Positions 1 through 7,500 of a stretch of 10,438 nucleotides of DNA are shown piece after piece (within the stretch, counting starts at the first letter, position 1; every line of letters begins with the position of its first letter). The position numbers were made by a program, and so were the translations under genes. The notes under the pieces are model-generated. The model was not told the DNA's origin. It worked only from the letters and a program-made list of their open reading frames with translations, and did not search any database. The stretch comes from CAYPHA01 sp964410215. GTDB lineage: Bacteria; Calditrichota; Calditrichia; Calditrichales; CAYPHA01. The stretch is from the NCBI GenBank assembly GCA_964410215.1, contig CAYPHA010000112.1, positions 1 through 10,438 of the forward strand, written 5' to 3'.

Positions 1-111
1 TCCAACCATAAGGCTGTCTACAAGACCAAGGAGGATATGTCCCAGTTGTCCGATAGATACGGGAAAGGCCAGTTTCAGCGTTTCGCGTAGGTCATTTCTG
101 TAGGAATACAT
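1..111 (-). CDS. MATE family efflux transporter, N-terminal fragment (continues beyond window)
   Basis: Only the first 37 codons are inside the window. They read from ATG at 111 down to the edge and end in GQLGHILLGLVDSLMVG. This matches the first transmembrane helix of MATE (NorM/DinF-type) Na+- or H+-coupled multidrug exporters, including the TM1 aspartate (D32 here) of the conserved VDxxMVG-like motif. An in-frame TAA at 123-121 rules out a longer N-terminus. No convincing Shine-Dalgarno precedes the ATG. The gene follows the SPOR lipoprotein by 45 nt on the same strand, so it may be read from the same transcript, although MATE genes are not usual partners of bat genes and may be unrelated in function. 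Family assignment rests on one short but distinctive segment; substrate is unknown. Confidence 0.8.
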   Translation of the reverse strand, partial: MYSYRNDLRETLKLAFPVSIGQLGHILLGLVDSLMVG

Positions 112-156
112 GGTGGAAAGTTATTGGATCCAGGCATTGTTGTAAAGAAAGATTTA

Positions 157-678
157 TTAATTCTGCTCTCTTTCTAAGTTTTGTTCAAAGAGTACCTTGC
201 TTCGCACGGCGAAAGCCTCCACGTAACCGTAGTCTCTGGCGAGTTCACGAATCGTTTCCGCTTCATTACGTGTGGCCGCATCCCCGATGCGTACCTTATA
301 TAACGGCGCCTCAAAAATGAGGTATACGTTCAGATCGGAAAGAGCGAACTGATCAGAGGCTTCCTGGTGAACAAGAGTGGCATTCTCAATATTCTTAGTG
401 GCAAGAATCTGAACACGCCAGCCGTCAATCTCACGTTTCCCGGTTTGTTCCGCTTGGTCTGGCTGAACAGAGTCAGAAGTCACCTGCTCTTCGATCGCTG
501 CGTTGTCCGATTTTTTCTGAATAGTAATATCATCATCGTCCAGGGTGAGCGGATCAAATGACTCATCATATCCTTCTGACTGTTCTTTTTCGCCGGCACC
601 CGATGTATCAAGTGTTTTTTTACCCGCCCCGCATCCAATAATCAGCATCATCATTAACACGAATACTGCAATTTTCAT
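157..678 (-). CDS. SPOR-domain lipoprotein
   Basis: This is a 173-residue lipoprotein. The N-terminus has a hydrophobic signal with a lipobox ending IIGC, making Cys16 the predicted lipidated residue. An acidic, low-complexity linker follows (about 20-83, including DDDD at 47-50). A C-terminal SPOR domain then covers about 84-160, with WRVQILATK at its start, LYKVRIGDAATRNEAE in the middle and YVEAFAV near the end. SPOR domains bind peptidoglycan strands lacking stem peptides and often localise proteins to the division septum. With glycine at +2 and no obvious inner-membrane retention signal, an outer-membrane, periplasm-facing location is likely (inference). A GAGG Shine-Dalgarno lies 5 nt upstream of the ATG. 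The gene starts 41 nt after batE on the same strand and is probably the last member of that operon. The specific partner is unknown. Confidence 0.88.
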   Translation of the reverse strand: MKIAVFVLMMMLIIGCGAGKKTLDTSGAGEKEQSEGYDESFDPLTLDDDDITIQKKSDNAAIEEQVTSDSVQPDQAEQTGKREIDGWRVQILATKNIENATLVHQEASDQFALSDLNVYLIFEAPLYKVRIGDAATRNEAETIRELARDYGYVEAFAVRSKVLFEQNLEREQN

Positions 679-719
679 ATCTGCCTCAATCTTTCAAACG
701 TCCTAAACGGTCTGCACGC

Positions 720-1475
720 TCAGATAATCTCAAGAGTGGAGCGCAACAACCAGCCGGTTTTACCGTCAACCAGTTGCACTTCCAGCCACTCGTTTACGAC
801 GCGTTTAATCTCTACTTTACTGCCTTCATGAATCACAAAAAGCTCTGTACCGGAAGCTGTCGGTTCGGCCCTTAATGTAACTTTATCGGTTAAAATAACA
901 CCAAACTGTTCCGTCTCCAAAATATATATTTTCTGAATATAAAGTATGCTAAAAAAAACAAATAACAGTAAAACGACTATGAAAAGTGGTTTGAGCGAAT
1001 CTCTGCGTCCTCTTCGAATCCTGTACAATCTGAAGGCCCCCGCAATAAGGAGCACCCACATCAGGAACAGTACAATGAATGTCAAAATACGAATATTGAA
1101 CAGGTTCAGAATCGCATTCCACCATACGGAAAGCAGTAACTTTGGCGGCGGATTAATCTGGTCGACGAGCCGGAGTTCCACCATTTTCAGATTTTGTTCA
1201 AGGGCTTCATCACCTTTGAGAAATTTCTTTGCCCGCTCATACGCCAGGCGGGCCAGGCCCATCTCATCCAGCTTAAAATACGCATTACCAAGATTATAAT
1301 ACAACGCGCCGCTCTCATATCCGTAATCGAGTATTTTACGGTAAGATGCAACAGCCTCTTCATAATCGCCTTCCTGATAATGCTGATTCCCCTGCCTGAA
1401 ATAATACTGCCATTCATCTGACTGTGCCTGAGAGAAGCCGATCAAAGCCAGAATTATAATAAAACGTGTTTTCAA
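720..1475 (-). CDS. batE: BatE: TPR and SH3-like domain membrane protein
   Basis: The 251-residue protein has a signal peptide (about 1-18, cleavage near SQAQ), then two TPR motifs (about 22-89, with YYFRQGNQHYQEGDYEEAV and LYYNLGNAYFKL). Two membrane helices follow (about 128-150 and 163-182), then a C-terminal SH3-like domain (about 190-251, with VTLRAEP, GSKVEI and GKTGWL). This architecture matches BatE of the Bacteroides bat (aerotolerance) locus, where TPRs are thought to mediate contacts within a Bat complex. The start codon is TTG: the first four bases, TTGA, overlap the batD stop TGA, and the residues after it (MKTRFIIILALIG) are exactly a signal peptide. There is no strong Shine-Dalgarno, so translation probably depends on coupling to batD. 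The SH3-like domain could bind cell-wall material or protein; which one is not visible. Confidence 0.9.
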   Translation of the reverse strand: MKTRFIIILALIGFSQAQSDEWQYYFRQGNQHYQEGDYEEAVASYRKILDYGYESGALYYNLGNAYFKLDEMGLARLAYERAKKFLKGDEALEQNLKMVELRLVDQINPPPKLLLSVWWNAILNLFNIRILTFIVLFLMWVLLIAGAFRLYRIRRGRRDSLKPLFIVVLLLFVFFSILYIQKIYILETEQFGVILTDKVTLRAEPTASGTELFVIHEGSKVEIKRVVNEWLEVQLVDGKTGWLLRSTLEII

Positions 1476-3280
1476 AGGTATTTCTCGAGTTGAATTAACA
1501 GTTTTTTAGCCCGTTCATAGAGCTTGTTCAAGTCCTCCGCAGAGGAAGGAATATTGGCATATTGACGCATATCGCTTTCATCAAGAAGTTCCACATAGTT
1601 ATCTATTACGCCGGTGTCGATACCTTTTGCTCCGAGAAGCTGCCGGGCACGCCCGGCACTGAAGTCACTGAGTTCGAGATTCAGTTTATCCTGAACGAAA
1701 CCTCTTACAGCCAGGCTGATAGCTCTGTAGAATTCCGCAGAATTGTCTTTTGTCATGGCTGTTTTAGCATGTTTAAGCGTTTTTGATGCCAGCCTGGAGG
1801 CTCTTTTGCTTCGGGAAAGACGTACATCACCCGAGATGCGTGCTGAATAATCATTATAAACCAGAAATGCAGAAAACAAAACGAGGCCGGATATCATTAC
1901 CAGCCAGAAGATACCGGACAGATAAGGGCGGTATCCGATTTTTTCAAAATCAGTCTGTTCTTTAATAAAGCGGATGTCTTCGCCCAGGAGTTCGACCTCC
2001 TGACGGCTGTATTGAATCTGGGGCCCGCTCACCTTCGCAGTTTCACCCGTGATTTTCAGAGTGGCTGGTTCGCTCTTCAATGTTTTGTATTGTCTGGCCA
2101 CCGGATCGAAGTAAGAAAAATGAAGCGGTTTGATGGTATATGTCCCGGGTAGTCTTGGTATCAGGATATGTTCAGATTGTTTTGAACCGCGAATAACATT
2201 CCCCTTCGTGTTAACGTTCGAGGATATTTTCGGTTCATAGCGTTCGATATCCGGCGGAATGAGCGGCTCCGGCAATTCCAGAATCTTGATATTTCCACTG
2301 CCGTTAATGCGTATATTCAGGGAAATAGCCTCGTTAACACCAGCTTCCTGTTTATCGGTTTCGACACTCAGGTTATAGCGTCCAACGGCTCCGTTAAAAT
2401 CAGCTGGTTTACCTGCAGCCGGTAAGGCATTGACAGTCAAAGTTACCGGTTTACTCGATACTTTTTTCTGCACTGTATTGCCAAACGGATCATCAAAAAA
2501 ACTATCGAAGATACTGCGGCGTCGATTCGACCGTACAAGTGCCTCCAGTTTTACATGCATCGGCTCTATGGTCAGCTTACCGGTTTGTGTAGGGAACAAG
2601 GCATATTTTTTCAGAACCGCCACATTATAATTCACACCATTGACAATCTCATTTTCTATGGCCGGTTGCGCGGGCAATTCGATTTCTTCCGCCCAGAAAC
2701 CGGCATTAGAAGGTAACTTTTCAAAATCATAACCGCGGACATTAACTTTAAAGTATAGTTTATATTCAATAAGGACCTGTTCGCCGAGTACGATATTCCT
2801 GTCGGAAACAACAGCCTTCAGGTACAGGTTTTCGCCCGAAATATCCGCATCGGTCGTCTTCGGTGGTGAAGCCTGCTTCCGCTGTGCAGGCTTGTTCGCC
2901 GCGTCTGTGACCGTAATCGTAATGGGATCAGTCTTATATTGTTTATTTTTTATGTTAATAACAGCCGGTGCAATATCTATTTGACCTTTTCTGCGCGGCT
3001 TCAGCACAAAGGAGAATGTTTTTTTTGAGGTTAAATTACCGTTTATCCATTGCACATTGGTTGATGCATTCGGTCCGGACAGGACGTAAAAATCTGCAAA
3101 TTCCGGATAATCAACGGGCGGCAGATTGGTTGTTGATCCCGAGACTTCGACCGAGTACTGGAACTGGCCGTCAAGTGAAACCGCATTTGCAGAGACATAA
3201 GCACGAAAAGACAGGTCTTCACCAAACAGACTGTTGCAAAGAAACAGAAATATGGTCAGACCATACAACCACTGTTTCAT
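1472..3280 (-). CDS. batD: BatD family protein
   Basis: This 602-residue protein is the large Bat component. A signal peptide covers about 1-20 (MKQWLYGLTIFLFLCNSLFG). Periplasmic beta-rich domains extend to about 450 and contain the family-typical GPNASTNVQWINGN, then PRRKGQIDIAPA (about 95-106), and a FDDPFGN loop at about 262-268. One transmembrane helix lies at about 456-475, followed by a helical cytoplasmic tail of about 125 residues rich in basic residues. The start chosen is ATG 3280, because a GAAGGA Shine-Dalgarno sits 9 nt before it and the signal peptide begins cleanly there. An in-frame TTG at 3289 would add three residues but lies almost on top of that ribosome site. The gene starts 2 nt after batC and overlaps batE by 4 nt. 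In Bacteroides the locus is linked to oxygen tolerance; the molecular activity of BatD is unknown. Confidence 0.92.
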   Translation of the reverse strand: MKQWLYGLTIFLFLCNSLFGEDLSFRAYVSANAVSLDGQFQYSVEVSGSTTNLPPVDYPEFADFYVLSGPNASTNVQWINGNLTSKKTFSFVLKPRRKGQIDIAPAVINIKNKQYKTDPITITVTDAANKPAQRKQASPPKTTDADISGENLYLKAVVSDRNIVLGEQVLIEYKLYFKVNVRGYDFEKLPSNAGFWAEEIELPAQPAIENEIVNGVNYNVAVLKKYALFPTQTGKLTIEPMHVKLEALVRSNRRRSIFDSFFDDPFGNTVQKKVSSKPVTLTVNALPAAGKPADFNGAVGRYNLSVETDKQEAGVNEAISLNIRINGSGNIKILELPEPLIPPDIERYEPKISSNVNTKGNVIRGSKQSEHILIPRLPGTYTIKPLHFSYFDPVARQYKTLKSEPATLKITGETAKVSGPQIQYSRQEVELLGEDIRFIKEQTDFEKIGYRPYLSGIFWLVMISGLVLFSAFLVYNDYSARISGDVRLSRSKRASRLASKTLKHAKTAMTKDNSAEFYRAISLAVRGFVQDKLNLELSDFSAGRARQLLGAKGIDTGVIDNYVELLDESDMRQYANIPSSAEDLNKLYERAKKLLIQLEKYL

Positions 3281-3282
3281 TC

Positions 3283-4074
3283 TTACCAATCCTTCCCGAC
3301 CGGTTTCCGACCACCACGCACCGGTGGTTTCTTTTCCTGTGCTTCCATTTCCTCATCCTGAAGCGCATTCAGAATCCGTTCAGCCTCCTCACGATCCATC
3401 TGTCCTTCCTGCTGCCGGGCTTCTGCTTTTTGTTCTTCCTGTTCCCGTTCTTCGTCTGAACCTTGTTGCTCCTGTTGTTCCTGCTGTTGCTGCGGTTGTT
3501 GTTCCTGTTCCTGATCCTGGTTATTTTCATTCTGCTGTTCTTCGTTCTGTTCCTGATCCTGCTGTTCCTGTTGCCCCTGCTGCTGTTGTTGTTGCTGCTC
3601 TTGCTGCTGATCCTGTTGTTCCTGGGGCTGCTTCTGTGCATTTTCTTTTAATTTAGCACGGGCAAGTTCCAGATTATATTTGGTGTCATAATCATCCGGG
3701 TACAATTCGAGTGATTTTTTATAGGCTTCTATGCTTTCCTGGAGTTTATCCTGTTGAAATAAAGCGTTACCGATATTGTGATAGGTTTGTGCAGTAAACC
3801 GAATATCTTCACTGCCAAGCACTTTCTGGTACGCTTCAACAGCTTCTTCGTATTTACCCATTTTATAGAGCGCATCACCCTGGTTAAACAGGATTTTTTC
3901 GTTTACCGGATCATCAAGCAAAGCATCCTGGTATTTATTGAGCGCATCTTCAAAGGATCCTGCCTCATAGTATGCATTGCCCTGGTTTACTTTGCTGCGT
4001 AAACCCTGTGCCTGAAGCGTAACGGCCGCCAGCAGTATTACAATAATAAGGATTATTTTTAAATGTATGGTCAT
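3283..4074 (-). CDS. batC: BatC: TPR protein with Gln/Glu-rich tract
   Basis: The 263-residue protein has a signal peptide (about 1-22, ending LQAQG) and no further membrane helix, so it is predicted periplasmic. Three TPR repeats cover about 25-130: NQGNAYYEAGSFEDAL, NQGDALYKMGKYEEAV and HNIGNALFQQDKLQESI. Residues 147-204 form an extreme low-complexity tract in which I count 36 Gln and 11 Glu in 58 positions. A charged C-terminus follows, with RILNALQDEE and a terminal GKDW. A polar Q/E-rich stretch and a Lys-Asp-Trp-like end are familiar in BatC relatives (from memory). The gene lies 16 nt after batB and 2 nt before batD. No clear Shine-Dalgarno precedes its ATG. The TPRs probably bind BatA/BatB or BatD (inference). 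Confidence 0.9.
   Translation of the reverse strand: MTIHLKIILIIVILLAAVTLQAQGLRSKVNQGNAYYEAGSFEDALNKYQDALLDDPVNEKILFNQGDALYKMGKYEEAVEAYQKVLGSEDIRFTAQTYHNIGNALFQQDKLQESIEAYKKSLELYPDDYDTKYNLELARAKLKENAQKQPQEQQDQQQEQQQQQQQGQQEQQDQEQNEEQQNENNQDQEQEQQPQQQQEQQEQQGSDEEREQEEQKAEARQQEGQMDREEAERILNALQDEEMEAQEKKPPVRGGRKPVGKDW
3290..3295 (-). promoter_or_regulatory. Ribosome binding site that fixes the batD start
   Basis: GAAGGA on the minus strand lies within the last codons of batC (Gly-Lys-Asp-Trp) and ends 9 nt before ATG 3280. For the alternative TTG at 3289 the same element would be directly adjacent to the start codon, which is not workable. This supports ATG 3280 as the batD start. Confidence 0.7.
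3463..3636 (-). repeat. batC: Imperfect CAG/CAA-GAA triplet tract encoding the BatC Gln/Glu region
   Basis: On the plus strand this region is a run of TTG, CTG and TTC triplets, translated on the minus strand as mostly Gln with Glu, Asp and Asn (36 Gln and 11 Glu in 58 codons by eye count). Gln codons CAG and CAA are mixed, so it is not a pure microsatellite, but short runs such as seven consecutive Gln (161-166 plus the preceding residue) could still slip during replication. The frame is intact throughout. Confidence 0.8.
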
Positions 4075-4090
4075 TTTAATTCGACTCGTT

Positions 4091-5104
4091 TTATCGTAAT
4101 CTTCTACGTACCGGTATTATGGTTTCAAATATAAATATCACCAGTGCAATGGCGATAAAAATCTGAAAACGGTCTTCATATTGCGCAAACTGTCGGGATG
4201 TCAGTTCTTTTTTCTCCATCTGACTAATTTCATCATAAATGTCCTCGAGCTCTGCTTCACCGGCCGTTGAGATATAGTATTTACCGTTGGTCGTATATGC
4301 AATTTTTTGCAGCGTATTTACATCGAGGGTAGTCGTAACCACATTTCCATCCCGGTCCTTTTTAAAACCGGATTGATTTCCATAGCGGTCATAAACCGGA
4401 ATCGGTACGCCCTGTGTGGAGCCGAGTCCGATCGTATAAATAATGATCCCTTCCTGTGCCGCTTTTTCGGCCGCTTCCAGCGGATCGCTTTCATGATCTT
4501 CACCATCCGTAATCAGGATAAGGACTTTATATTTGCGTTCCCTGGAATTGAAGCCTTTTATGGCTGTTTCAATGGCTTCTCCGATAGCTGTACCGGGCTG
4601 CGGAATGAGATCCGTATCCATCATGCGCAGAAAGAGCTTCGCGGCCGCATAGTCGAGTGTCAGCGGGCACTGTACATGGGCAATACCGGCAAAGGCAACC
4701 AATCCGATACGGTCACCTTCCAGTATATCGATTAGCTGCAGTACTTCATGTTTCGCTTTTTCGAGTCGATTGGGTGCAATGTCTTCTGCCTTCATACTTA
4801 AAGAGACATCCATGGCAACCATTATATCCACGCCTTCCCTTTTCACCTCTTCCAGCCGTGTGCCGATCTGAGGATTGGCAAGTGCTATGACCAGGAAGAC
4901 ATAAGCTGCAATAAACAGGATTGCCTTCCAAATGACTCTGGTTCTCTGGTAGCCGGGCATCATTTTTTTAAGGATTTCCAGATGCCCGAAACGCTTCATA
5001 AGTGCCTCTTTCCGTTTATAGGTAAAGACAAAAAAAGCGACCAGTACCGGTACGCCCCAAAGGGCATGTAACAGAATCGGATGTGCGAATTTCAATATCT
5101 GCAT
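4091..5104 (-). CDS. batB: BatB: membrane-anchored VWA domain protein
   Basis: The protein is 337 residues from ATG 5104. It has N-terminal membrane helices (about 10-28 and 57-76), a von Willebrand factor A domain (about 92-295) and a C-terminal helix (about 313-331). The metal-ion-dependent adhesion site is complete: DVSLS (D99, S101, S103), T172 in PGTAIGEAI and D200 in LITDGEDHESDP. The Bat-specific QCPLTLDY follows the second strand. Compared with BatA it carries a polar loop at about 229-260, rich in Gly, Asp and Tyr. An in-frame TTG at 5110 would add two residues, but neither start has a Shine-Dalgarno and the ATG gives the usual compact N-terminus. It begins 11 nt after batA, consistent with a tandem duplication. 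MIDAS domains bind a divalent metal and a partner carboxylate; the partner is unknown. Confidence 0.93.
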   Translation of the reverse strand: MQILKFAHPILLHALWGVPVLVAFFVFTYKRKEALMKRFGHLEILKKMMPGYQRTRVIWKAILFIAAYVFLVIALANPQIGTRLEEVKREGVDIMVAMDVSLSMKAEDIAPNRLEKAKHEVLQLIDILEGDRIGLVAFAGIAHVQCPLTLDYAAAKLFLRMMDTDLIPQPGTAIGEAIETAIKGFNSRERKYKVLILITDGEDHESDPLEAAEKAAQEGIIIYTIGLGSTQGVPIPVYDRYGNQSGFKKDRDGNVVTTTLDVNTLQKIAYTTNGKYYISTAGEAELEDIYDEISQMEKKELTSRQFAQYEDRFQIFIAIALVIFIFETIIPVRRRLR

Positions 5105-5115
5105 AGACAAATGTA

Positions 5116-6111
5116 TTATGGAATTTTTCTAAAAAACGTTTGAGCCAGAACCAGTTCCAGCATTAAAAGCAGGAAGCCGGCGCCGGCGTAATTTATAAAT
5201 AATTCCTCATATTTCGTATACTCGGTTACTTCAATTTTGGTTTGTTCCATATCACTGATTTCGGCATATATATCCCGTAATTTTTGCTCATCGGTCGCGC
5301 GAAAATAACGCCCGTCAGTAATTTCTGCCATTTCCTGCAATACGGCCTCATCTATCTGGACATCCATCGGAACATAGCGTCGTCCAAAGACAGGATCATC
5401 CACCGGATACATGGCCGTTCCACGGGTGCCGGCACCAATAGTATAGATTTTTACATCAAAACTCTCGGCAATTCTGGCGGCTGTAACAGGATCCACCTGG
5501 CCACGATTGTTGACACCATCGGTAAGCAGAATGACGATTTTACTTTTCGCCTTACTGTCACGCAAACGGTTTACGGCATTTACGATACCCATCCCAATGG
5601 CAGTTCCATCCCAGGATTTATCCGCGACTTTGACCTGGTCGAGCAGGGTTAAGAGCACACCATAATCGAGTGTCAGCGGGCACTGGGTAAAACTCTCTCC
5701 TGCAAACACAACCATACCCATCCGATCGTTTTTTCTTCCCTCGATAAATTCCCGGGCGACCACTTTTGCTGCTTCCAGGCGGTTATTGGGCTTAAAATCC
5801 TCGGCAAGCATACTGGATGACACATCCAGTGCCAGCACAATATCGACCCCTTCGGTCGAGATTTCCTCCTCTTTGCTTGTCGATTGCGGTCGGGCCAGCG
5901 CAATGATTAACAGGGCAAAAGCCGCCAGTTTCATAACAAACAAAAGATGCCGCAACCGCTGTTTCAGGCTATGTTCTATTCCCTTTATCAGGCTGATATC
6001 TGAATATTTCAGCTTACCGGAACCACGCACATGTGCCCGCAGATACCAGAGCACCAGCAGCGGCAGGAATAAAAGTAACACTAAGTATAACGGATCAGAA
6101 AATCGGAACAT
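5116..6111 (-). CDS. batA: BatA: membrane-anchored VWA domain protein
   Basis: This 331-residue protein is a close paralogue of the next gene, batB. Two N-terminal membrane helices (about 8-24 and 57-73) are followed by a VWA domain (about 88-290) and a final helix (about 307-325). The MIDAS is intact: DVSSS (D96, S98, S100), T170 in DGTAIGMGI and D198 in LLTDGVNNRG. QCPLTLDY (143-150) is the Bat-family signature. The VWA domain is expected between the membrane helices, facing the periplasm if the two N-terminal helices form a hairpin whose end is cytoplasmic-side out (topology inferred only). The ATG shares its A with the last base of the upstream DUF4340 gene's TGA, so the two are likely translationally coupled. 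That joins the Bat genes to the DUF4340 gene in one transcript. Confidence 0.94.
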   Translation of the reverse strand: MFRFSDPLYLVLLLFLPLLVLWYLRAHVRGSGKLKYSDISLIKGIEHSLKQRLRHLLFVMKLAAFALLIIALARPQSTSKEEEISTEGVDIVLALDVSSSMLAEDFKPNNRLEAAKVVAREFIEGRKNDRMGMVVFAGESFTQCPLTLDYGVLLTLLDQVKVADKSWDGTAIGMGIVNAVNRLRDSKAKSKIVILLTDGVNNRGQVDPVTAARIAESFDVKIYTIGAGTRGTAMYPVDDPVFGRRYVPMDVQIDEAVLQEMAEITDGRYFRATDEQKLRDIYAEISDMEQTKIEVTEYTKYEELFINYAGAGFLLLMLELVLAQTFFRKIP

Positions 6112-7451
6112 CAGTTTACCACGGCATTATTTGTTTCGACCAATTCACTTTTAGAGGGAAAAATCTTATCCAAATCAGATTCATCAATTTCTACAACCGA
6201 ACCGACCCGCGGGTTCCTGACATAAACGCGTTCTCCCCGCGATTTACCCACATCGAGCTCTGACAACTTATCATTTCCCGAAAAGATCTCCACTCTTCCC
6301 CTTGGATTGGTTAATCCGTAAGGCATCAGATAGCGCGGATCCTCTTCAACAAAGCGCTTTGCCTTCAGATTCTTATAATCGCGCACAACGGCATCGATTT
6401 TCCAGTTTTTGACATTCTCACCTGAAACAAGCATCCAGCTATCGGTCGTGTCCTTGGTAAACGTCATCAGGGTATCTTCAAACAGGAGATTTATACGGTC
6501 CACACCGGTATCCTGAAAATCCACAATACTTTTATCCCTGAAATTAAAAAGCGTTTGTTTGAATGGTTTAAGGAAGACAGAATCAATGGTAAAAATGTGC
6601 GGACGTGCATCATCTTTTCCATAGGCTTCATTGTCTGTCAGTTGGGAAAATGAGATTCCCTGTTGCGCGCGCTCCGTGCCAACAAACAAATCGACCCGGG
6701 TTTCCGGGCGGTTCAGTTTATATTGGGGCAGACGAGCGGCATCCTCGGACACCACTTTTTTTATACGGCCATTATCCAGCTTATCCAGAATGGCGTTTAT
6801 CTTTGAATTATCCGCTTTTGCTTTTATGGGTGCGGTAATAGTCCAGTCTCCACCCTCTTTTTCAAAGGTGAAACTGCCGTAAGTATTGTACAGCTTCAAC
6901 TCCCGGACTCTGTTCTTATCCAGCTTAATCGCCTTTTTATTGCGCCATTCAAACAGGTTTTTAGAGATATTTCTCCTGATCGAGGAGGGCACAATATAAA
7001 CAAGGGTATCAATTCGTGAACTGTATACATTGGAACCGATATTGGTTTCATCACCGATCGTAATACGTTCGGTTCTGCCGTCATTCATGGTCAGTTCCAG
7101 TATCCGGCCCCTGCTTCCCAACCCGAATTCAGCGAGCTGTTGATCAGGGACAGCAATAGTCCGTTCTTTTTTCAGATTCTCCACGGTGGAGAGCAACGTA
7201 TTTATTGGTGATTCATCGGCATCGGTTTTAACAGGTTCCGTGATTTCCCATCCGTCTGATTTTTTGACAAATTCAAAAACCTCCGAGGCGCCGGAAATCT
7301 TGATCGCAGTGACACTGTCCCGTTTGATATGGAATACTTTTTCAGCGTACTCTTGCGCTTTCTCCCGTTCCCGGCCACCTTTTATTTCATAAATATAAAC
7401 ATATGCTCCCAGAGCAATAGCGATTAGAAACAGTACAACTGTTTTACGCAT
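6111..7451 (-). CDS. DUF4340 domain-containing membrane-anchored protein
   Basis: The 446-residue protein has one N-terminal membrane helix (about 4-22) and then a long extracytoplasmic region. Three copies of one unit can be seen, roughly at 46-157, 182-300 and 316-430. Each has a strand ending in a Trp (GWEITEP at 67-73, DWTITAP at 202-208, SWMLVSG at 338-344) and a helix carrying an Ile-centred motif (SPINTLL, SKINAILDKL, WKIDAVV). It then has a turn such as YGLTNPRGRVEIF (378-390) and strands ending near IVP or FTID. This is the DUF4340 pattern. DUF4340 genes are regularly found next to GldG-like ABC genes, as here, so the protein probably acts with that transporter in the periplasm; the function is otherwise unknown. 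A GAGG Shine-Dalgarno lies 8 nt before the ATG. The stop overlaps batA by one base. Confidence 0.88.
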   Translation of the reverse strand: MRKTVVLFLIAIALGAYVYIYEIKGGREREKAQEYAEKVFHIKRDSVTAIKISGASEVFEFVKKSDGWEITEPVKTDADESPINTLLSTVENLKKERTIAVPDQQLAEFGLGSRGRILELTMNDGRTERITIGDETNIGSNVYSSRIDTLVYIVPSSIRRNISKNLFEWRNKKAIKLDKNRVRELKLYNTYGSFTFEKEGGDWTITAPIKAKADNSKINAILDKLDNGRIKKVVSEDAARLPQYKLNRPETRVDLFVGTERAQQGISFSQLTDNEAYGKDDARPHIFTIDSVFLKPFKQTLFNFRDKSIVDFQDTGVDRINLLFEDTLMTFTKDTTDSWMLVSGENVKNWKIDAVVRDYKNLKAKRFVEEDPRYLMPYGLTNPRGRVEIFSGNDKLSELDVGKSRGERVYVRNPRVGSVVEIDESDLDKIFPSKSELVETNNAVVN

Positions 7452-7500
7452 CGAACAAACCTCATCCTTATTGTTTCATTTCTCTTCATATTCTATCATG

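Noticed and set aside
3463..3636. CRISPR or tandem-repeat array
   Set aside because: The repetition is triplet-level codon bias within an intact reading frame, with no repeat-spacer structure.
2968..3656. Plus-strand open frames rich in Pro, Val, Phe and Leu opposite batC and batD
   Set aside because: They are by-products of the CAG/CAA-rich BatC tract read in reverse, which removes stop codons. Composition is skewed and no domain is visible.
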